64,000 bases of DNA, taken from assembly GCF_000720135.1 (NCBI RefSeq), contig NZ_JOIU01000034.1:12108-76107 (forward strand), given 5' to 3'. This document shows, one piece after another, positions 20,893-28,460 of the stretch; position 1 is the stretch's first letter, and the number at the start of each line of letters is the position of its first letter. This stretch comes from Streptomyces sp. NRRL S-1022 (GTDB taxonomy: Bacteria > Actinomycetota > Actinomycetes > Streptomycetales > Streptomycetaceae). The notes below the pieces were generated by a model. That model ran no database searches. It saw nothing but the letters and a program-made list of their open reading frames with translations, and was not told the DNA's origin. The position numbers and the translations under genes are program-made.

Positions 20893-20922
20893 CGATATAT
20901 CGTTGAGGCATCGCGAACGATA
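20893..20922. promoter_or_regulatory. PadR-type operator upstream of the PadR gene
   Basis: TATCGTT (20898-20904) and AACGATA (20916-20922) form an inverted repeat with an 11-base gap; the left arm is embedded in the perfect palindrome CGATATATCG (20893-20902). A CGATACG-CGATACG direct repeat follows. The A/T-rich dyad just ahead of a padR gene suggests autoregulation. Confidence 0.6.
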
Positions 20923-20967
20923 CGCGATACGAACATGACAGATCGGCGATGAAATGGAGTGATCGCT

Positions 20968-21594
20968 ATGCGCAGCCACGGATTCGAGCGCGGGCACCGG
21001 CACGAGGGCCCCGGCCGGCGGGGCATGGGCGGTTTCGAGGGGCGGCGGGCCGCCTTCGGGCCCTTCGGGCCGGGCGGCCCGGGGTTCGGGCCCGGCGGGC
21101 CCGGTTTCGGACCGGGGCCCTGGGGGCCGCGCGGCCGGGGAGGTCCGCGGGGGCGGGCGCGGCGGGGTGACGTACGCGCCTCGATCCTGGCCCTGCTCAA
21201 GGAACGGCCGATGCACGGCTACGAGATGATCCAGGAGATCGCCGAACGCAGCGGCGGCGCCTGGAAGCCCAGTCCCGGCTCCGTCTACCCGACCCTCCAA
21301 CTGCTGGAGGACGAGGGTCTGATCGCCAGCGAGAGCGAGGGCGGCAAGAAGCTGTTCGCCCTCACCGAAGGCGGACGCGCCGCCGCCGAGGAGGGCGCCG
21401 ACGCCCCCTGGGAAGAGGCCTCGCGCGGGGTCGACTGGGAGGCCCTCACCGAGATCCGCCAGGCCGGCTTCGGTCTGATGGAGGCGTTCGGCCAGGTGTG
21501 GAAGACCGGCAGCAAGGAACAGCGGGAGAAGGCGCTGGCCGTCATCAACGACGCCCGCAAGAAGCTGTACCTCATCCTCGCCGACGAGCACTGA
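20968..21594 (+). CDS. PadR-family transcriptional regulator with Gly/Pro-rich N-terminal tail
   Basis: A 208-residue regulator. The first ~65 residues are a disordered His/Arg then Gly-Pro-Phe-rich tail (GPGGPGFGPGGPGFGPG). The winged helix spans about residues 68-145 with the PadR signature LKERPMHGYEMIQEI and SPGSVYPTLQLLEDEGLI; a C-terminal helical region contains KALAVINDARKKLYLIL. ATG at 20968 is 8 bases after GGAG; a GTG at 20959 would overlap that site. The dyad 46-75 bases upstream suggests autorepression. No adjacent ABC transporter or efflux gene, the usual PadR target, is present. Confidence 0.9.
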   Translation: MRSHGFERGHRHEGPGRRGMGGFEGRRAAFGPFGPGGPGFGPGGPGFGPGPWGPRGRGGPRGRARRGDVRASILALLKERPMHGYEMIQEIAERSGGAWKPSPGSVYPTLQLLEDEGLIASESEGGKKLFALTEGGRAAAEEGADAPWEEASRGVDWEALTEIRQAGFGLMEAFGQVWKTGSKEQREKALAVINDARKKLYLILADEH

Positions 21595-21604
21595 GCCGTA
21601 AGGC

Positions 21605-21661
21605 GGCCGTCGTCCCGTGCACGACGGCCCGGGCGCCCCGCGTGACCACCGCGCGGGGCGC
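21605..21661. terminator. Double hairpin, bidirectional terminator
   Basis: Two adjacent hairpins lie between the convergent PadR and SRPBCC genes: GGCCGTCGT/ACGACGGCC (21605-21629) and GCGCCCCGCG/CGCGGGGCGC (21633-21661), both perfect stems of 9 and 10 bp. Confidence 0.8.
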
Positions 21662-21676
21662 TTCCGTGCGCCCGGG

Positions 21677-22105
21677 TCAGCTCACCAGACCGCCCAGCCT
21701 GCGCAGCGACTCGTTCAGCGCGGCCGTCGCCGAATCCTTCAGCTTGCCCGCCATCAGCGACACCGCGGCGCCGGTGAACTCGCCGTCGATCCGGACCGTC
21801 GTGGCGTCCCCGTCCGGGATCAGCGTGTAGCGGGTGGCGACGGTCACCGCCATCGGCCCCTTGCCCCGGACGGCGAGGACCCGGGCCGGCTCCAGCTCCT
21901 CGATGGTCCAGTCGACCTCCGCCGGAAAGCCCATCAGCTTCATGTTCTCCTGGAACGTCCCGCCCACGGCCAGTTCCTCGGGCCCGCCCCGGGGGAAGCT
22001 GGTGTGGGTCGCGTTCCACGCCCCGTACGACGGCCAGTCGGTGAGCTGCGCCCACACCTTCCCGGCCGGTGCCTGGATGCGTGCCTCCGCGCTGACTTCG
22101 GCCAT
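21677..22105 (-). CDS. SRPBCC (START-like) family protein
   Basis: A 142-residue single-domain helix-grip protein. The N-terminal strand AEVSAEARIQAPAGKVWAQL and the W..Y..W segment (LTDWPSYGAWNATHTSF), the strand VDWTIEELEPARVLAVRG and the long C-terminal helix LKDSATAALNESLRRLGGLV are typical of polyketide cyclase/dehydrase-like proteins. The cavity could bind a lipid or aromatic ligand. No biosynthetic genes adjoin. ATG at 22103-22105 with a purine-rich ribosome site. It shares a double terminator with the convergent PadR gene. Confidence 0.85.
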   Translation of the reverse strand: MAEVSAEARIQAPAGKVWAQLTDWPSYGAWNATHTSFPRGGPEELAVGGTFQENMKLMGFPAEVDWTIEELEPARVLAVRGKGPMAVTVATRYTLIPDGDATTVRIDGEFTGAAVSLMAGKLKDSATAALNESLRRLGGLVS

Positions 22106-22209
22106 GCGACCACCCCTTCGGATCGGGCGTACCGGGCTGCGGTGTCGCGGAACGTAGCCCCAGGGGCGTGAACATTCAATACTGATGAACCGTCAGGAAC
22201 GGTCGGAGT

Positions 22210-22335
22210 GTGCGCATTCTTGCGCAGGTCGGCCCGGATCTCCTCCGTAAGGATGAGATCCGGGCCGGCGATGTCCACTCCGTGTGGGACGCGAAGATGG
22301 TTCCCCTCGTGGATGCCCCGCTCCGCTGGGCCTGA
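22210..22335 (+). CDS. Possible 41-codon small ORF upstream of the Clp-N gene
   Basis: GTG at 22210 to TGA at 22333-22335, ending 13 bases before the Clp-N start. The translation is protein-like (begins VRILAQVGPDLLRKDEIRAG) and about 80% of third positions are G/C, somewhat below the chromosomal norm. GGAG is directly against the GTG, and AGGAAC lies further upstream. It contains a perfect 12-bp inverted repeat, so the DNA may instead be a regulatory hairpin. No family recognised; the case for coding is weak. Confidence 0.3.
   Translation: MRILAQVGPDLLRKDEIRAGDVHSVWDAKMVPLVDAPLRWA
22231..22266. promoter_or_regulatory. Perfect 12-bp inverted repeat
   Basis: GGCCCGGATCTC (22231-22242) and GAGATCCGGGCC (22255-22266) are separated by 12 bases. 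It lies between divergent genes (SRPBCC, minus; Clp-N, plus), where a terminator is not expected, so it is either an operator or a hairpin in the leader of the Clp-N transcript. Confidence 0.55.
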
Positions 22336-22348
22336 TGAGGTAGGGGAT

Positions 22349-23092
22349 GTGCAACCCCGTACAGCCCACCGGACCGCCGATGACGGAGCGGTTCCGCACG
22401 CGGACGGCGCTGCCGGGCTCGGTGCCGAGCTGGCGGCGGTGGTCGCCGCTGCCCGCCGCAGGGCCGTCCGGGACAGGGACCGCCAGACCGACACCGCCCA
22501 TCTGCTCCATGCCCTGCTGGAACACGACCCCGAGGCCCGCGCGGCCGTCGGCGGCCCGCGGCTGGCCCGGCTCCTCGGCTACCTCGTGCAGCGCAGCATC
22601 GGCTACGGACTGCGCTGGCAGACGGGCGTGGAGAACTCCGGCGCGCTCCCCCGCGTACCCTCGCCCGCCGGTCCGGCCGACCCGGGCACACAGCTTGCCC
22701 TCGGCGCACGGTCCGGCCCCGGCGCAAGGCCCGACCCGAACGCACGGCCCGACCCGGACGCACAGGCCGACCCGGGTGAGTGGTCCGCCCTCGGCGCGCG
22801 CCCGGTTCCGGCTGTCGGTCAGGACGGGCCGGCCCGCGGCGTCGAGGGCTGGTCGCCCGCTGCGTCCGCCGCGCTCGCGGACGCCCGGGCGCGGGCCCAG
22901 CAGCGGGGCGCGCCGCACGTCAGCGGCACCGACCTGCTCGCGGCGCTCGCCGCGGACCCGGCGTCCCGGGCCGTCGAGGTCCTGGAGCACGCCGGCATCC
23001 CCGCGCACGAGCTGTCGGCGCGGATCGAGGCCGGCGCCGCCGGGCGGCCCGAGGGGTCCGGCCCGCCGCCCGCCGTGCCGTCCATCAGCTGA
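22349..23092 (+). CDS. Protein with two Clp-N-like repeats (Clp R domain)
   Basis: A 247-residue protein without ATPase domain. Two helical Clp-N repeats flank a disordered linker: AAVVAAARRRAVRDRDRQTD followed by HLLHALLEHDPEA (about residues 25-60), and SAALADARARAQQRG then GTDLLAALAADP..AVEVLEHAGI (about residues 175-225). In ClpC/ClpB this domain binds substrates and adaptors, so a stand-alone copy may be an adaptor or decoy (inference). The linker has Pro-Asp/Gly repeats such as ARPDPNARPDPDAQ. GTG at 22349 is preceded by GAGG at 9 bases. Confidence 0.75.
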   Translation: MQPRTAHRTADDGAVPHADGAAGLGAELAAVVAAARRRAVRDRDRQTDTAHLLHALLEHDPEARAAVGGPRLARLLGYLVQRSIGYGLRWQTGVENSGALPRVPSPAGPADPGTQLALGARSGPGARPDPNARPDPDAQADPGEWSALGARPVPAVGQDGPARGVEGWSPAASAALADARARAQQRGAPHVSGTDLLAALAADPASRAVEVLEHAGIPAHELSARIEAGAAGRPEGSGPPPAVPSIS

Positions 23093-23144
23093 GACAGGTG
23101 TCATCCGGAGTGACGCTCCTGTCGGCTCCTGTCATCATGTGCCG

Positions 23145-24143
23145 GTGCATACGTCTGTGAGCAGTCACCACAACCCCGGCAAGGGCGCCGGGCTCGGCCT
23201 CGCACTCGCCTCGGCGCTGGCCTTCGGCGGGTCCGGAGTGGCGGCCAAGCCGCTGATCGAGGCCGGGCTGGATCCGCTGCACGTGGTGTGGCTGCGGGTC
23301 GCCGGAGCCGCCCTGGTGATGCTGCCCGTAGCGGTACGGCACCGGGCCCTGCCGCGCCGCCGGCCCGCCCTGCTCGCCGGGTTCGGACTGCTCGCCGTCG
23401 CCGGTGTCCAGGCCTGCTACTTCGCCGCGCTCTCCCGGATACCCGTCGGCGTGGCCCTGCTGATCGAGTACCTGGCGCCCGCCCTGGTGCTGGGCTGGGT
23501 GCGGTTCGTGCAGCGGCGGCCCGTCACGCGCGCCGCCGCTCTCGGTGTGATCCTCGCGGCCGGCGGCCTCGCCTGCGTGGTCGAGATCTGGTCCGGGCTG
23601 AGCTTCGACGCGCTCGGCCTGGTGCTCGCCCTCGGCGCCGCCTGCTGCCAGGTCGGCTACTTCGTCCTGTCCGACCAGGGCAGCGACGCGGGGAAGGCGG
23701 CCCCGGACCCGCTCGGCGTCATCGCCTACGGCCTGCTCGTCGGCGCCGCCGTGCTCACCGTCCTGTCCCGCCCCTGGACCATGGACTGGTCGGTGCTGGC
23801 GGGCTCCGCACGGCTGAACGGCACCGCCGTACCGGCCGTCGCCCTGCTCGCCTGGATCGTGCTGGTCGCCACGGTGATCGCGTACGTGACCGGCGTGCTG
23901 TCGGTGCGCCGGCTGTCGCCGCAGGTCGCCGGCGTGGTCGCCTGTCTGGAGGCGGTCATAGCGACCGTGCTGGCCTGGGTGCTGCTCGGCGAGCACCTGT
24001 CCGCGCCGCAGGTCGCCGGAGGCGCGGTCGTCCTGGTCGGTGCCTTCATCGCCCAGTCCGCCACCCCGGCCGAGGGCTCCCCGCAACCGGTCGCCTCCGG
24101 CGGCCCGGAAAGGGAGTTGTCCGCCCGGCGCACCGCCGCCTAG
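23145..24143 (+). CDS. EamA/RhtA-family exporter 1
   Basis: A 332-residue drug/metabolite-transporter protein with ten transmembrane segments in two EamA halves. The first half opens with [20 protein letters not shown] and has [13 protein letters not shown]; the second half ends [20 protein letters not shown], the family signature before the last helices. RhtA-like proteins export amino acids such as threonine or homoserine. GTG at 23145 was chosen (GTG 23139 is six bases upstream); no strong ribosome site is visible. Its stop codon TAG is part of a promoter -10 element for the next gene. Confidence 0.85.
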   Translation: MHTSVSSHHNPGKGAGLGLALASALAFGGSGVAAKPLIEAGLDPLHVVWLRVAGAALVMLPVAVRHRALPRRRPALLAGFGLLAVAGVQACYFAALSRIPVGVALLIEYLAPALVLGWVRFVQRRPVTRAAALGVILAAGGLACVVEIWSGLSFDALGLVLALGAACCQVGYFVLSDQGSDAGKAAPDPLGVIAYGLLVGAAVLTVLSRPWTMDWSVLAGSARLNGTAVPAVALLAWIVLVATVIAYVTGVLSVRRLSPQVAGVVACLEAVIATVLAWVLLGEHLSAPQVAGGAVVLVGAFIAQSATPAEGSPQPVASGGPERELSARRTAA

Positions 24144-24146
24144 AGT
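24117..24146 (+). promoter_or_regulatory. Promoter for the leader ORF and second EamA gene
   Basis: TTGTCC (24117-24122) and TAGAGT (24141-24146) are 18 bases apart; the -10 overlaps the stop codon of the preceding gene. The expected start near 24154 coincides with the ATG of a 13-codon ORF, which would be leaderless. Confidence 0.55.
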
Positions 24147-24153
24147 ACGGATC

Positions 24154-24195
24154 ATGCCGCACCACGCACTCGTCCTTCCGCCCCCGGCCGCCTGA
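24154..24195 (+). CDS. Putative 13-residue leader peptide ahead of EamA exporter 2
   Basis: The ORF encodes [13 protein letters not shown] and ends at 24193-24195. It starts at the predicted transcription start and is followed 19 bases later by a strong hairpin (24215-24238, GCCCGGCGC with GCGCCCGGGC, one bulge) and another (24273-24287, CCCGCT-CGC-AGCGGG). A Pro-Pro-Pro run is a known cause of ribosome stalling. The arrangement resembles a leader-peptide attenuator controlling the exporter. Function is inferred. Confidence 0.4.
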   Translation: MPHHALVLPPPAA

Positions 24196-24337
24196 GGCGG
24201 GCCTCCGGGTCATCGCCCGGCGCGTCACGCGCCCGGGCTGGACGGTGCTGCCCGCAGATGAAGTCCGCGCGCCCCGCTCGCAGCGGGACGCCCTCGAACT
24301 TCCGCACCGTCGTGTGCGCTTCTGCGGAGAGATCCCC

Positions 24338-25285
24338 TTGCCGACTTCGTCGCATCCCACTGCCGGCCTGCCCGTCGGGCGTGGCCTGCTCTGCCTGATC
24401 GTCACCGGTGCCGCCTGGGGCACCGCGGGCGCCGTCGCCTCGCTGGTCTACCGGACCAGCGACATGGGCGCCTTCACCCTGTCCTTCTGGCGCTGCGCCC
24501 TGGGCCTCGCCTTCCTGCTGGCCGGCCGTCCGCTGCGCCCGCGCGCCCGCCGTACGGCCCCGGGCCGGCCGGTGCGGCGCAGCCTCGCGCGGGCCCTGGC
24601 CACGGGGCTGGCGCTCGCCGTCTTCCAGACCGCGTACTTCGCGGCCGTGGCGTCGACGGGGCTGGCGGTGGCCACCGTCGTGACCCTCGGCGCGGGCCCG
24701 GTCCTCATCGCGCTCGGCGCCCGGCTGCTGCTCGGCGAGCGGCTCGGCGCGGGCGGTGCCGCCGCGGTCGCCGGTGCGCTCGCCGGACTGGCCGTGCTCA
24801 CCTTCGGCGGCTCGGCCGCGACCGTCCGTCCGGCGGGCGTGCTGCTCGCGCTGACCTCGGCCGCGGGCTACGGCGTCATGACCCTGCTCACCCGCTGGTG
24901 GGGCAGGAGCGGCGGCACCGGCACCACGGTGGGCGCCTTCGCCGTGACCAGCCTGTGCCTGCTGCCCTTCGCGGTGCACGAGGGGCTGCTCCCGCACACC
25001 GCCCACCCGGCCCGGCTGCTGTGGCTGCTGCTCTACATCGCCGCCGTGCCCACCGCCCTCGCGTACGCCCTCTACTTCGCGGGAGCCGCCGTGGTCCGCT
25101 CCGCCACCGTCTCCGTGATCATGCTGCTGGAGCCGGTGACCGCGGCCGTGCTCGCCGTCGTCCTGCTCGGCGAGCGGCTCACCGCGACCACCGTGGCCGG
25201 CACCCTGCTGATGCTCGGGGCCGTCGCGGGCCTCGCCGTCGGCGAGGCCCGCGGGGCCGGCCGGCCGGAGCCGGTTCCGGTGTGA
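24338..25285 (+). CDS. EamA-family exporter 2
   Basis: A 315-residue transporter with ten membrane segments. It opens [20 protein letters not shown], has the EamA half-end [18 protein letters not shown] mid-way, and closes [20 protein letters not shown]. The proposed start is TTG at 24338-24340, 6 bases after GGAGAG (24326-24331); no ATG or GTG fits as well. Its ~184-base leader contains a short ORF and two hairpins. It is paralogous to the EamA gene just upstream but too divergent for a recent tandem duplication. Confidence 0.85.
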   Translation: MPTSSHPTAGLPVGRGLLCLIVTGAAWGTAGAVASLVYRTSDMGAFTLSFWRCALGLAFLLAGRPLRPRARRTAPGRPVRRSLARALATGLALAVFQTAYFAAVASTGLAVATVVTLGAGPVLIALGARLLLGERLGAGGAAAVAGALAGLAVLTFGGSAATVRPAGVLLALTSAAGYGVMTLLTRWWGRSGGTGTTVGAFAVTSLCLLPFAVHEGLLPHTAHPARLLWLLLYIAAVPTALAYALYFAGAAVVRSATVSVIMLLEPVTAAVLAVVLLGERLTATTVAGTLLMLGAVAGLAVGEARGAGRPEPVPV

Positions 25286-25295
25286 CCCGGTGCCG

Positions 25296-25976
25296 TCACC
25301 GCGCCGCCAGGTACTCCGGCAGGTCGATGCCGGGCGCCAGGTCGGCGTTGCGGACCGGTGCGTCGTAGCCCTTGCGGAGCGGGACGACCCCGGCCCAGTG
25401 CGGCAGGGAGAGGTCCTCCGGCTCGTCGTTGGCGTCGCCGGTGCGGACCTTGGCGGAGACCTCCTCCAGGTCCAGGCGGATGACCGCGGTGGCGGCCAGC
25501 TCCTTCTTGTTCGCGGGCCGGGAGTCGGCGGCCCGGCCCGGGACGACGTGCTCGACCAGCGCGTCCAGGGCGATGCGCCGCTCCTCGGGGTCGGTGACCT
25601 CGTACGCGGTGCCGTGCACCACGACCGAGCGGTAGTTGATCGAGTGGTGGAAGGCGGAGCGGGCCAGCACCAGTCCGTCGATGTGGGTGACCGTCAGGCA
25701 CACCGGCAGTCCGGGGTCGGCGGTGCCGGCCATCCGCAGCGGCCGGGATCCGGTGGAGCCGTGGACGTAGAGCCGCTCGCCGACCCTGCCGTACAGCGTC
25801 GGCAGCACCACCGGGGCGCCGTCGCGGACGAAGCCGAGGTGGCAGACGTACCCCTCGTCGAGGATCGCGTGCACCAGCTCCTTGTCGTACGACGCCCGTT
25901 CCGCGGAGCGCGTCGGCACGGTCCGGTCGGTCGGTGAGTAGGCGGCGGTCCCGGTGTCCTCGGTCGTGCGCTGCAC
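25296..25976 (-). CDS. PNPOx-fold (pyridoxamine 5'-phosphate oxidase-like) protein
   Basis: A 226-residue split-barrel flavin-binding family protein. GYVCHLGFVRDGAPVVLPTLYGR (within residues 40-70) and SINYRSVVVHGTAYEVTDPEE mark the FMN-binding barrel; family members reduce or bind FMN, F420 or haem-type cofactors. GTG at 25974-25976 is 6 bases after GGAGGGG and is preferred over the GTG at 26000. It is divergent from a MocR-type regulator/aminotransferase, 50 bases away. MocR proteins often control PLP metabolism, so a link to vitamin B6 is plausible but not shown. Confidence 0.82.
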   Translation of the reverse strand: MQRTTEDTGTAAYSPTDRTVPTRSAERASYDKELVHAILDEGYVCHLGFVRDGAPVVLPTLYGRVGERLYVHGSTGSRPLRMAGTADPGLPVCLTVTHIDGLVLARSAFHHSINYRSVVVHGTAYEVTDPEERRIALDALVEHVVPGRAADSRPANKKELAATAVIRLDLEEVSAKVRTGDANDEPEDLSLPHWAGVVPLRKGYDAPVRNADLAPGIDLPEYLAAR

Positions 25977-26003
25977 GGCGATCCCCTCCACTTGCGGCAC
26001 GTT

Positions 26004-26015
26004 TGTACTAGTGCA
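26004..26015. promoter_or_regulatory. Candidate MocR operator
   Basis: TGTACTAGTGCA is an 11-of-12 palindrome in the 50-base divergent gap between the PNPOx gene and the MocR gene. A CATAAT (26014-26019) 16 bases after TTGCGG (25992-25997) would start transcription at the GTG of the MocR gene, making it leaderless. Confidence 0.5.
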
Positions 26016-26026
26016 TAATTGGCTTT

Positions 26027-27358
26027 GTGCTAGGAGAGTATCGGATCGAAGGGCGGGGCGCAGCCGAGATCGCGGCCGGCGTCGAGCGGGCGGTCGGCGC
26101 GGGGGAGCTGCGACCGGGCCGGCCCCTGCCGCCCATGCGGGAGCTGGCGGCCCAGCTGGGCGTGAACCCGAACACGGTGGCCGCCGCCTACCGCATCCTG
26201 CGCGAACGCGGGGTGATCGAGACGGCCGGCCGCCGGGGCAGCCGGGTGCGCCCCAAGCCGGCCACCACCGGCCGCGAGGAGCTGCGCGTGGAGGTGCCGC
26301 CGGGGGGCATCGACCTGTCCACGGGCAACCCCGACCCGGCCCTGCTGCCCCGGCTGGCCCCGGCCCTCGCCGCGGCGGCCGGGCAGGGCGACCGCCGGCC
26401 CGTCCGCTACGGCGACGACCCGGTGGACGCGGACCTCGCGCGCATCGCCCGCGCCGAACTCGACGCCGACGGGGTCCCGGCCGGCCCGCTCACCGTGACC
26501 TCCGGCTCCCTCGACGCCATCGAACGCGTCCTCACCGCGCACCTCAGGCCCGGTGACACGGTCGCCGTCGAGGACCCGGGCTGGGGCAGCCTCCTCGACC
26601 TCGTCCCCGCCCTGGGCCTGCACACGGCCCCGGTCGGCGTGGACGACGACGGACCGCGCGCCGACGACCTGCGCCGCGCCCTGGAAGCCGGGGCCCGCGC
26701 CCTGGTCGTCACCGGCCGGGCGCAGAACCCGACCGGCGCCTCGGTGACCGCCACGCGCGCGGGTGCCCTGCGCGCGGTGCTGCGCGACCACCCGGAAACC
26801 CTGCTCATCGAGGACGACCACGGCCACGGCATCGTCGAGCTGCCCCTGCACCCCCTCGCGGGGGTCACCCGGCACTGGGCCTTCGTCCGCTCCGCCGCCA
26901 AGGCCTACGGCCCCGACCTGCGCCTCGCCGTCCTCGCCGGGGACCCCGTCACCGTCGACCGGGTGCGGGGCCGGCTGCGCCTGGGTCCCGGCTGGGTCAG
27001 CCTCCTGCTGCAGCGGGCCGTGGCCCACCTGTGGGCGCACGGCGCGGTGGACCGGGCGGCGGTGGCGCGGTCGTACCGCGACCGCAGGACCGGGCTGGTC
27101 GACGCGCTGGCGGAGCGGGGGGTCGACGCCCACGGCCGCAGCGGCATGAACGTCTGGGTGCCGGTGCCCGACGAGACGGGCGCCATCGCCCGCCTGCTCC
27201 AGCGGGGCTGGGCGGTGGCCCCGGGAGCCCGGTTCCGTCTGGCCTCCCGGCAGGCGGTCCGCATCACGGTCTCACCGCTCGCCGAGGAGGACATCGCACC
27301 GCTGGCGGACGCGGTGGCGGAGGCGGTACGCCCGTCCCCGGCCCGCGTCTACGGCTGA
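26027..27358 (+). CDS. MocR-type GntR regulator with aminotransferase domain
   Basis: A 443-residue fusion. Residues 1-75 are a GntR winged helix (RPGRPLPPMRELAAQLGVNPNTVAAAYRIL split across helix 2-3). Residues about 90-440 are a fold-type I aminotransferase with the PLP lysine in RSAAKAYGPDLRLAVL and the substrate Arg near RLASRQAVRITVSPL. MocR proteins use PLP or its adducts as signals. No ribosome site precedes the GTG at 26027, consistent with a leaderless transcript. Likely regulates itself and the divergent PNPOx gene. Confidence 0.9.
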   Translation: MLGEYRIEGRGAAEIAAGVERAVGAGELRPGRPLPPMRELAAQLGVNPNTVAAAYRILRERGVIETAGRRGSRVRPKPATTGREELRVEVPPGGIDLSTGNPDPALLPRLAPALAAAAGQGDRRPVRYGDDPVDADLARIARAELDADGVPAGPLTVTSGSLDAIERVLTAHLRPGDTVAVEDPGWGSLLDLVPALGLHTAPVGVDDDGPRADDLRRALEAGARALVVTGRAQNPTGASVTATRAGALRAVLRDHPETLLIEDDHGHGIVELPLHPLAGVTRHWAFVRSAAKAYGPDLRLAVLAGDPVTVDRVRGRLRLGPGWVSLLLQRAVAHLWAHGAVDRAAVARSYRDRRTGLVDALAERGVDAHGRSGMNVWVPVPDETGAIARLLQRGWAVAPGARFRLASRQAVRITVSPLAEEDIAPLADAVAEAVRPSPARVYG

Positions 27359-27450
27359 CGGCGCCCCGAGGAAGCGACGGGGTCGCGGCACCGTGCGCGT
27401 CCGCCACGACCCGGCTCCGCCACACCCGTGCGACGCGCACCGCCGCCCGC

Positions 27451-28386
27451 TCAGGCGCGCTTGCCCCGGACCTGGGTGAGCGCGGCCCCCGCCAGCACGA
27501 TCACCGCGCCCACCGGCGTCGTCCACCGGAGCGACTCCCCGAGGATCGCCACCCCCGCGGCCGTGGCGATGACGGGAATGAAGTACGTGACCATCTGGGC
27601 GGTGGTGGGCCCGACCTCGGCGACCAGCCCGTACTGGATCAGGACCGCCAGTCCCGTCCCCAGCACGCCCAGCCCGGCGACGGCCAGCAGCGGAACGAGG
27701 GCGAAGTGCTCGGGCACACCGGTGAACAGTGGCGTGACCACGGCGAGCTGCACCGTGGCGAGCAGCAGCTGGCCGCCGGTCATCGACAGGTGGGAGTTGC
27801 CCGTGCCGGCCAGCGTCCGCCGCACGTAGATCCACCCCACCGGATAGCTCAGCGAGGCCAGCAGCGCCATCGCCGTGCCCGTCGCGTCCAGCCCGTGGAA
27901 ACCCTGCCAGGCGCCCAGCACGGTCAGGACGCCCAGGAATCCCAGCCCGAGCCCGGCCACGCGCACCCGGGTCGGCCGGTCCTCGGACAGGGCGACCAGG
28001 GACAGGGCCATCCCCCACAGGGGAGAGGTCGCGTTGCAGATGCCGGCCAGGGTGGACGGGATCGTCAGCTCGGAGTAGGCGAACAAGGAGAACGGCAGGG
28101 CGTTCAGCAGGAACGCGGCCACCGCCATGTGTCCCCACGGCCGGGCCCCGCGCGGCAGCCGCTCACGCTTGACCGCCATCGCCGTCACCAGGACCGCCGT
28201 ACCGAACACCAGCCGGCCGAGGGTGACCTGGAAGGGGGCGTACCCCTCGGTCCCCACCTTGATCAGCAGGAAGCTGAACCCCCAGATCAGGGACAGGGCG
28301 CCGAAGCGGAGCCGCCAGTCGAGGCGGGCCCGGGGGCGGGCGGGTGCGGCGGGCCGGGTGCGGGACGAGGTGGTGAGCGTGCTCAT
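27451..28386 (-). CDS. EamA-family exporter 3
   Basis: A 311-residue DMT transporter with ten membrane segments. It begins LRFGALSLIWGFSFLLIKVG and carries ICNATSPLWGMALSLVALSE in half one and YFIPVIATAAGVAILGESL in half two. The ATG at 28384-28386 follows GGTGGGC; the frame extends to 28422 but a start there would enter the promoter. A LysR gene is divergent 74 bases away and very probably regulates it. Third EamA exporter within 5 kb, not closely similar to the other two. Confidence 0.87.
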   Translation of the reverse strand: MSTLTTSSRTRPAAPARPRARLDWRLRFGALSLIWGFSFLLIKVGTEGYAPFQVTLGRLVFGTAVLVTAMAVKRERLPRGARPWGHMAVAAFLLNALPFSLFAYSELTIPSTLAGICNATSPLWGMALSLVALSEDRPTRVRVAGLGLGFLGVLTVLGAWQGFHGLDATGTAMALLASLSYPVGWIYVRRTLAGTGNSHLSMTGGQLLLATVQLAVVTPLFTGVPEHFALVPLLAVAGLGVLGTGLAVLIQYGLVAEVGPTTAQMVTYFIPVIATAAGVAILGESLRWTTPVGAVIVLAGAALTQVRGKRA

Positions 28387-28423
28387 GCCCACCACTGTGC
28401 GGGACCGGACTTCGTAGCACAAT

Positions 28424-28453
28424 CGAGATTTCTCGCCTGGTACCTCTTAGTAT
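28424..28453. promoter_or_regulatory. LysR operator and LysR promoter element
   Basis: CGAGATTTCTCG (28424-28435) has arms CGAGA/TCTCG, a compact dyad in the divergent gap. TAGTAT (28448-28453) is a good -10 for the LysR gene and would start transcription at its ATG (28461), so that mRNA is probably leaderless; no -35 is evident. Confidence 0.5.
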
Positions 28454-28460
28454 CACTTAC

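Noticed and set aside
27393..27457. GTGCGCGTC ... GACGCGCAC as a terminator between MocR and EamA exporter 3
   Set aside because: The loop of almost 50 bases and the overlap with the exporter stop make a functional hairpin doubtful.
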